DNA of 64,000 bases, taken from JBNAGF01 sp049801055 (GTDB taxonomy: Bacteria > Pseudomonadota > Alphaproteobacteria > Rhodobacterales > Rhodobacteraceae). The notes beneath the pieces are model-generated. The model had not been told where the DNA came from, made no database searches, and saw only the letters and a list, made by a program, of their open reading frames with translations. A program made the translations under genes and the position numbers. The stretch spans positions 124,001 through 188,000 of the forward strand of contig NZ_JBNAGF010000006.1 in NCBI RefSeq assembly GCF_049801055.1, in the 5' to 3' direction. Each line of letters starts with the position of its first letter. Position 1 is the first letter of the stretch. Of the stretch, positions 60,001 to 64,000 are shown one piece after another.

Positions 60001-60374
60001 GCACCTTCCGCATTGACCCCGGCAAGTTGTCGATTCTCTCAGGAAGCGCCGTCGGACCGTCCATCGGTCTGTCGATGGATGGCACATACGACACGGTGAA
60101 AGACTGGCTGGCGATGCGTGGCGTGATCTCACCGGTCTACATGCTGAATGTCATCGGTAGCGTCCTGACCCGCAAGGGAGAAGGTATGATCGGATTTACC
60201 TACACGCTTGCGGGCCCGGCCAGCGATCCCTCGGTGCAGGTCAACCCGCTCTCAGGCCTTGCGCCGGGCATGTTCCGCGAGATCTTCCGGGAGGATGCAC
60301 CGGAAGCCCCCCAGCCGGGGCAGCCGGTCAAGCAGCGCGAGCCGCGGAAACCGGCGGCAGGCGGAGACCGGTAA
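57015..60374 (+). CDS. AsmA/YhdP-like envelope protein
   Basis: A 1119-residue protein with one N-terminal membrane helix (about 35-55, LLIFVGSVLVLGAVFS) and a long beta-rich periplasmic part of repetitive character (for example GARPIPFREARTYLTFRPD-like segments, then DFGTSGGSSS and AsmA-like C-terminal SIVGLVDEMAGQGILFTSAE). It resembles bridge-like lipid transporters of the YhdP/AsmA family, probably moving phospholipid between membranes. GTG start at 57015 with GGAAAGG. A C-terminal hydrophilic tail is present. Confidence 0.88.
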   Translation: MSGEEADKVQGPEGQPFRPKPRFSRARRTSVWTLRLLIFVGSVLVLGAVFSIGKVVSAPDWLRDRVETRIQQNLGGMQLRFGDLQFVLLKGLRPRVLLQNLELDAPDGRPVLRLSSAEASLSMEALTQGKIQPRRIRLTEAVALLSRAKDGSLSIALGGDPMERAPSLPELVERLDAVFLSPQLSSLYAVEMEALTLRFEDARAGRAWTLDGGRVNMQRADENLRVSAGFSVLGGLDVAGAVEANYTSRLDGPAAEFGINVTDIPAQDIASQSVAFGWVSALRAPISGALRGSVDGQGGLGPISATLQIGAGAVRPNEGTRPIPFREARTYLTFRPDQGVLEFSEISVDSGWLSGIAEGRAYLGGVEQGQLTDLVAQLRVENLRVSPPGVYEQPLTLSGTTDFSLELAPFRFRLGQMTVSDGTTTVHMDGEVLAQPNGWQLAADLGIDSLTPEHLITLWPEALAPKPRKWVADNLTGGDLHGVDVGLRLAPGEKLRLAGDFSFEDTSIRYVKTMPPITGATGQVTLFGTRFAVSLSEGQVQPFQGGPIDVKGSSFIIPDLGIPKAAPGVARLQVEGDVTAAMAMLNTHPLKVLKDTPLPIALADGQARASGLLALPLKKKVPIEEIKFHFDGTLENMSSDVLVPGQVLRAGQLRVRGDQSGVEISGNGQVGDVPATATWRQPIGPGAPKASRVEGEVELSQVLVDTFGIGLPDGTVNGAGPGQFTLDLAPKSPPVVKVSSTLEGVGLRMAPLGWSKPASTTGLFELTGVLGERAEVQRLVLQASGLSLTGTVLNRVGGGLERAVLSSVRLGGWLDAAVQLTGRGDAPPSINVLSGRVDLRKADFGTSGGSSSQGQSGPLRVSLQNLQITDSLSLRNFQGEFSTARGLDGPFSGQVNGQTTVTGRVVPEAGRTAVQIQSEDAGGVFRSAGILTQGQGGSFNMTLRPVGAASYDGSLQVRNARIKDAPVMAALLNAVSIVGLVDEMAGQGILFTSAESTFRIDPGKLSILSGSAVGPSIGLSMDGTYDTVKDWLAMRGVISPVYMLNVIGSVLTRKGEGMIGFTYTLAGPASDPSVQVNPLSGLAPGMFREIFREDAPEAPQPGQPVKQREPRKPAAGGDR

Positions 60375-60424
60375 CGAAACGGTCAGGTGTGGTCATTCTC
60401 AACAACGCGATCTATAGGGCGGCC

Positions 60425-61480
60425 ATGAAACTCAGCGATTTCGATTTCGATCTGCCCGACGACCTGATTGCGACCCGCCCGGCGGTGCCGCGGTCTTCGG
60501 CGCGGCTCTTGGTTGCCCAAGGCGATGTGATAACGGACAGCACGGTGTCCAGCCTGACCAACTGGCTGCGGCCCGGTGATCGGCTGGTGCTCAACGATAC
60601 GCGGGTCATTCCGGCGCGCCTGAGCGGCACCCGGCGCCGTATCAGTGCACAGGGCGAGACCGAAGCTCGGATCGAAGTCACCTTACTGGAACCGCGCGCC
60701 GACGGCAGCTGGGGCGGGCTGCTGAAACCGCTCAAGAAGGTGAAGCCGGGCGAAGTCATCCGTTTCTCTGCCGACCTTTCGGCCACGCTGGAAGGCGTGC
60801 AGGACGGGCAGGGCGCGTTGCGTTTCAACCTGAACGGCGATGATTTTGATGCGGCACTGGCCGAGGCCGGAGCAATGCCCCTGCCGCCCTACATTGCCGC
60901 CAAACGCGCCGCAGACGAACAGGACAAGACCGATTACCAGACGGTCTGGGCCCGCCATTCAGGAGCAGTCGCCGCTCCAACCGCATCGCTGCATTTTGAC
61001 GAACCTTTGCTGGCGGCTTTGCGGGCTTTCGGCGTCGACTTTACCCATGTGACGCTACATGTGGGCGCAGGGACGTTCCTTCCGGTGAAGGTCGAGGACG
61101 TGACCACCCACAAGATGCATGCCGAATGGGGTCGGGTCAGCGAACAGGCTGCTGCTGAAATTGCCGCCACAAAATCGGGCGGAGGGCGTGTTATTCCGGT
61201 CGGAACCACGGCGTTGCGACTGATCGAAAGCGCAGCCCGCAACGGTCAGATTGCTGCCTGGGAAGGGGAGACCGATATCTTCATCTACCCGGGGTTCCGG
61301 TTCAACGTGACTGATGCGTTGATGACCAATTTTCACCTGCCCAAATCGACCCTTCTGATGCTGGTTTCGGCGCTGATGGGGCAGGAGCGGATCCGCAGTG
61401 TCTATGCCCACGCCGTGCAGGAGGGATACCGGTTCTTTTCCTATGGCGACGCGTCGCTTCTGATCCCACCGGGTGCCTGA
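60425..61480 (+). CDS. queA: S-adenosylmethionine:tRNA ribosyltransferase-isomerase
   Basis: A 351-residue QueA, making epoxyqueuosine in tRNA. Opening MKLSDFDFDLPDDLIATRPA, then DRLVLNDTRVIPARLSG, FTHVTLHVGAGTFLPVKVED and YPGFRFNVTDALMTNFHLPK are family signatures. Start 60425 is chosen; a longer frame adds 12 residues. Confidence 0.96.
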   Translation: MKLSDFDFDLPDDLIATRPAVPRSSARLLVAQGDVITDSTVSSLTNWLRPGDRLVLNDTRVIPARLSGTRRRISAQGETEARIEVTLLEPRADGSWGGLLKPLKKVKPGEVIRFSADLSATLEGVQDGQGALRFNLNGDDFDAALAEAGAMPLPPYIAAKRAADEQDKTDYQTVWARHSGAVAAPTASLHFDEPLLAALRAFGVDFTHVTLHVGAGTFLPVKVEDVTTHKMHAEWGRVSEQAAAEIAATKSGGGRVIPVGTTALRLIESAARNGQIAAWEGETDIFIYPGFRFNVTDALMTNFHLPKSTLLMLVSALMGQERIRSVYAHAVQEGYRFFSYGDASLLIPPGA

Positions 61481-61652
61481 CGGGAACGGCCTCTGTTCTT
61501 TCTTTGCAGGCGTCGGTTTTGATGCTGCGAAAGACGCTTGTGACAAATCCGACATGCGCTTTGTCGTAGACAAGCGCGCAGCGTCCTTTGTCTGATGACA
61601 CAGGGAAACCTCGTCCTTTCAGTGCAGCTTTCACCTGCGGGAGATGCCAGCC

Positions 61653-62924
61653 ATGCTTCAAGTTCTATCCAGCGCCTGGGCGCTTTTGTTCGGCATTGGC
61701 CTTTTGCTTCTGGGCAACGGGCTTCAGGGAACCCTGCTGGGTGTGAGGGGCGAACTGGAGGGGTTTTCCACTTTTGAAATGTCCTTTGTCATGGCCGCCT
61801 ATTTCGTCGGCTTTCTTGGCGGGTCTCGTCTTGCCCCCGAGATGATCCGACGTGTCGGGCATGTGCGCGTCTTTGCTGCGCTGGCCTCTTTCATTTCGGC
61901 TGTGATGATCCTTTATCCGGTCTTTCCCGACACCATCGCATGGTCGATCGGGCGGGTGATCGTGGGTTTCTGTTTTTCCGGCGTTTACGTGACCGCCGAA
62001 AGCTGGCTCAACAACGCGACCGACAATGAAAACCGTGGCAAGGCGCTGTCGCTCTATATGATCGTGCAGATGCTCGGAGTGGTTTCGGCGCAGGCCCTGA
62101 TGCTGGTTGGCGATCCCTCGGGATATGAAACATTTGTCATCGCATCGGTGCTGGTTTCGATCTCGTTCGGTCCGATCCTTTTGTCGATCAGCCCAACCCC
62201 GGCCTTTGACACGGCCAAACCGATGACCCTTCGGCAGCTCATCGAGATTTCGCCACTGGGATGTGTCGGCATGTTCCTGCTCGGAGGGATATTCGCGGCC
62301 CAGTTCGGGATGGGGGCGGTCTATGGCGCAACCGTGGGGCTGAGCCTGCCGCAAATCTCGATTTTCGTGGCGACGTTCTACGTTGGCGCGTTGTTGGTGC
62401 AATACCCGTTGGGCTGGATGTCGGACCGGATGGATCGCCGGGTGCTGATCCTGCTGGCTTCGGCTGTGGCCGGGGCAGGCGCCGTTTTCGGGATCATGTT
62501 CGGCCCAAGCTTTGAGTCCCTTCTGATTGCCGCCTTCCTGATCGGGGGGATGACCAATCCGCTTTATTCGCTGCTGATCGCGCATACCAACGACTATCTT
62601 GACCACGACGACATGGCGGCGGCATCGGGCGGGTTGATTTTCATCAACGGCCTCGGCGCAATTCTCGGGCCGGTCATCACTGGCGCACTGATGGACGACG
62701 CGGTGGTCGGTCCGGCCGGGTTCTTCGTTATTATCGCGGTTCTGACCCTGATCCTTGCACTATACGCGATCTACAGGATGACACAGCGCCCGGCGATCCC
62801 AGTGGAAGACACCGGTATCATGTCGCCGATGGCACCAACCGCGACAACAGTTGCCGTGGAGTTCGTTCAGGAGGCAACCATCGAGGCTGAGCTGGAGGAA
62901 ATGCAGGCCGAGCAACAGGCGTGA
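61653..62924 (+). CDS. MFS transporter
   Basis: A 423-residue major facilitator with about 12 helices. SMVMAAYFVGFLGG-like and GRVIVGFCFSGVYVTAESWL segments and the inter-domain loop motif GWMSDRMDRRV near 258 are typical. The acidic C-terminal tail (EAELEEMQAEQQA) is soluble. The profile is close to UMF2-type YcaD-like carriers. Substrate unknown. Start 61653 has GGGAG at suitable distance; the ATG at 61644 is too close. Confidence 0.9.
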   Translation: MLQVLSSAWALLFGIGLLLLGNGLQGTLLGVRGELEGFSTFEMSFVMAAYFVGFLGGSRLAPEMIRRVGHVRVFAALASFISAVMILYPVFPDTIAWSIGRVIVGFCFSGVYVTAESWLNNATDNENRGKALSLYMIVQMLGVVSAQALMLVGDPSGYETFVIASVLVSISFGPILLSISPTPAFDTAKPMTLRQLIEISPLGCVGMFLLGGIFAAQFGMGAVYGATVGLSLPQISIFVATFYVGALLVQYPLGWMSDRMDRRVLILLASAVAGAGAVFGIMFGPSFESLLIAAFLIGGMTNPLYSLLIAHTNDYLDHDDMAAASGGLIFINGLGAILGPVITGALMDDAVVGPAGFFVIIAVLTLILALYAIYRMTQRPAIPVEDTGIMSPMAPTATTVAVEFVQEATIEAELEEMQAEQQA

Positions 62925-62947
62925 TCCGACCCGCAAATGGGGGTGAT

Positions 62948-63000
62948 TTGCGACGTTTCAGGAAACAATTGCGACAAGTGTTCCTGAACTGTTGCAATTT
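62948..63000. repeat. Interleaved repeats upstream of DUF924 gene
   Basis: TTGCGAC occurs at 62948 and 62969, 21 bp apart. GTTTCAGGAAAC is a palindrome with 2-bp centre. TTCAGGAA (62957) pairs with TTCCTGAA (62981), and CAATTGCGACA (62966) with TGTTGCAATTT (62990, two mismatches), arms alternating. The packing suggests protein binding sites. Confidence 0.5.
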
Positions 63001-63120
63001 CGCATAACCCGCGAAAAAAACAAGGAGATTCTCGTGGGTGACGTAAGGTTCTGAAATGTAAAGAAAAAACACGTTTTGATTGCGCTAACGCACTGAATTG
63101 GTTGGATTTTGTAGGAAAAT

Positions 63121-63131
63121 GTTACTGTAAC
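63121..63131. promoter_or_regulatory. Palindrome GTTACTGTAAC
   Basis: An 11-bp perfect palindrome followed by a T-run, 66 bp before the DUF924 start and in the AT-rich part of the gap. Candidate operator. Confidence 0.4.
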
Positions 63132-63196
63132 TTTTTTCGTTTTGGTCTTTAGGATTCTTATATCGCCTGGAGGGTTGTGGAAGCGGAGTATTTCCC

Positions 63197-63775
63197 ATGG
63201 TTGGTCCAGAAGAAGTTCTGAGTTTTTGGTTGGATGAAATCGGGCCGGAAGGCTGGTATTTGCAGGACGAGGCGCTGGACGCCGAGATCCGGGATAAATT
63301 TCTGGATGCCTGGGAAGACGCGCGGGAAGGCCGCTTCTCGCTTTGGTTGACTTACCCCTCTGGTGCTCTTGCCTACATCATCCTGACCGACCAGTTCCCG
63401 CGAAACATGTTCCGTGGCGATGGGCGTGCCTTTTCAACGGATCGGGCAGCGCTGGCTGCGGCCAAGGCCGCCGTCGACAAGCGGTGGGACATGCGGATCG
63501 ATGAGCCTGCGCGACAGTTCTTCTATCTGCCGATGATGCATTCGGAAAACCTCTGTGATCAGGAACGCTGCGTGCGACTGATGATGGAACGGATGACGCA
63601 AGGCGGCGCTTCAAACCTGCTACATGCCCGTGCGCATCGCGAGGTGATCCGAATGTTCGGCCGCTTCCCGTATCGCAATGCGGCGCTGAACAGGTCCACC
63701 ACGGATGTCGAGGCGGCGTATGTTACCGCCGGTGGCTATGGCCAGACCGTGCGTGAGATGCAAGCCGGCGCCTAA
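63197..63775 (+). CDS. DUF924 family protein
   Basis: A 192-residue DUF924 protein: VLSFWLDEIGPEGWYLQDEA, ALAYIILTDQFPRNMFRG, FFYLPMMHSENLCDQERCVR and FGRFPYRNAALNRSTTDVEA. The fold is TPR-like; function is unknown. The AT-rich upstream region holds several repeats. Its end overlaps the next convergent gene by 4 bp. Confidence 0.93.
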   Translation: MVGPEEVLSFWLDEIGPEGWYLQDEALDAEIRDKFLDAWEDAREGRFSLWLTYPSGALAYIILTDQFPRNMFRGDGRAFSTDRAALAAAKAAVDKRWDMRIDEPARQFFYLPMMHSENLCDQERCVRLMMERMTQGGASNLLHARAHREVIRMFGRFPYRNAALNRSTTDVEAAYVTAGGYGQTVREMQAGA

Positions 63776-64000
63776 GACCCTTCGGCCTCAGCAGGGCCGC
63801 ACCCCCGAATTTCCGAGACCCGCCGGGCAAATTCTGCTCCGGTGGTTTCAACTGCGCGGTCCACCATCTGCTCAGGCGCCTGCGCCAGCCCCTGAACCCT
63901 TGTCTGCACATCCGCCATACGGCCATTGACAAGGCTCAGCCTTGAATTGAGGCGGTTCAGAGCTTCGGCGCTGATATCGCCGCCCTGCGCTGCCAATTGC
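63772..64000 (-). CDS. C-terminal part of a coiled-coil protein, partial
   Basis: The reading frame enters from beyond the right edge and stops at 63772. The 75 visible residues (LNRLNSRLSLVNGRMADVQT, AQAPEQMVDRAVETTGAEFA) look alpha-helical and coiled-coil-like. No family assignment is possible. Confidence 0.5.
   Translation of the reverse strand, partial: QLAAQGGDISAEALNRLNSRLSLVNGRMADVQTRVQGLAQAPEQMVDRAVETTGAEFARRVSEIRGCGPAEAEGS

Noticed and set aside
62957..63000. H-type pseudoknot from alternating repeat arms
   Set aside because: One-nucleotide connecting loops cannot span the second stem of 11 bp, so overlapping operators or exclusive hairpins are more likely.
1..64000. tRNA, rRNA, CRISPR, insertion sequence, origin of replication
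   Set aside because: No cloverleaf, regular spacer-repeat array, transposase ORF or DnaA-box cluster was seen on reading; short elements could still have been missed.

Overview
The window looks like a chromosomal segment of a marine alphaproteobacterium of the order Rhodobacterales (roseobacter group, Ruegeria/Phaeobacter-like). The basis is high-GC coding sequence, a complete gene transfer agent (GTA) structural cluster of the Rhodobacter capsulatus type flanked by fabF-mltG and cysE, a bioMNY biotin transporter, pdhA-pdhB-pdhC with a lipoyl domain on PdhB, and LuxR/LuxI quorum sensing. No rRNA, tRNA, CRISPR array, insertion sequence or integrase was recognised. The call rests on gene content and protein motifs read by eye, without database searches.

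Layout. 1-5653: amine and one-carbon metabolism: a partial exported amidohydrolase, a dimethylglycine/sarcosine dehydrogenase-like FAD/GcvT enzyme, a TetR/BetI-like regulator and a glycine amidinotransferase-like enzyme. 5872-9814: two small envelope ORFs, a short DksA-type zinc-finger protein, a porin and trigger factor. 9926-11603: a luxR-luxI pair with dyad sequences upstream. 12012-17556: aquaporin, lytic transglycosylase lipoprotein, rpsF-rpsR-rplI, a small membrane protein, a YceI protein and a cytochrome b561-YceI fusion. 17815-24133: fatty acid synthesis (fabD, fabG, acpP, fabF) with a GNAT, a HisA-like TIM barrel with an altered catalytic residue, and mltG.

24346-38382 is an apparently intact GTA head and tail cluster: small and large terminase, portal, g3.5, protease, capsid, connector, stopper, tail terminator, tail tube, two chaperones, a short tape measure, distal tail protein, hub, NlpC/P60 peptidase and the 1307-residue gp15. 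All genes read on the plus strand, many with overlapping stop/start codons. A sigma70-like promoter followed by a terminator-like hairpin precedes the first gene. Two more structured gaps lie after the terminase and after the capsid gene. A small unknown ORF and cysE follow without an obvious terminator until 39645.

39701-50121: on the minus strand the pyruvate dehydrogenase operon (with a VOC protein and an 86-aa ORF inserted), an FtsB-like protein and pgk; then two tandem cyclophilins and a DUF3179 protein on the plus strand; then an M23 peptidase overlapping a bactofilin. 50310-56940: a DUF455 ferritin-like protein, bioMNY, and a minus-strand operon running bcp, AMP-ligase, thiolase and an ABM-fold protein. 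The thiolase lacks the usual C-terminal catalytic cysteine. 57015-64000: a large AsmA/YhdP-like protein, queA, an MFS transporter, a repeat-rich regulatory gap, a DUF924 protein and the tail of one more gene.

The points most worth a second look are the GTA leader and internal hairpins, the variant thiolase and its operon, the HisA paralogue with Glu in place of the catalytic Asp, the dyads near luxI, pdhA and the DUF924 gene, and the long LuxI. I did not find a clearly new multi-gene system. The GTA is a known type, and the bcp-ligase-thiolase-ABM operon is the best candidate for undescribed chemistry.
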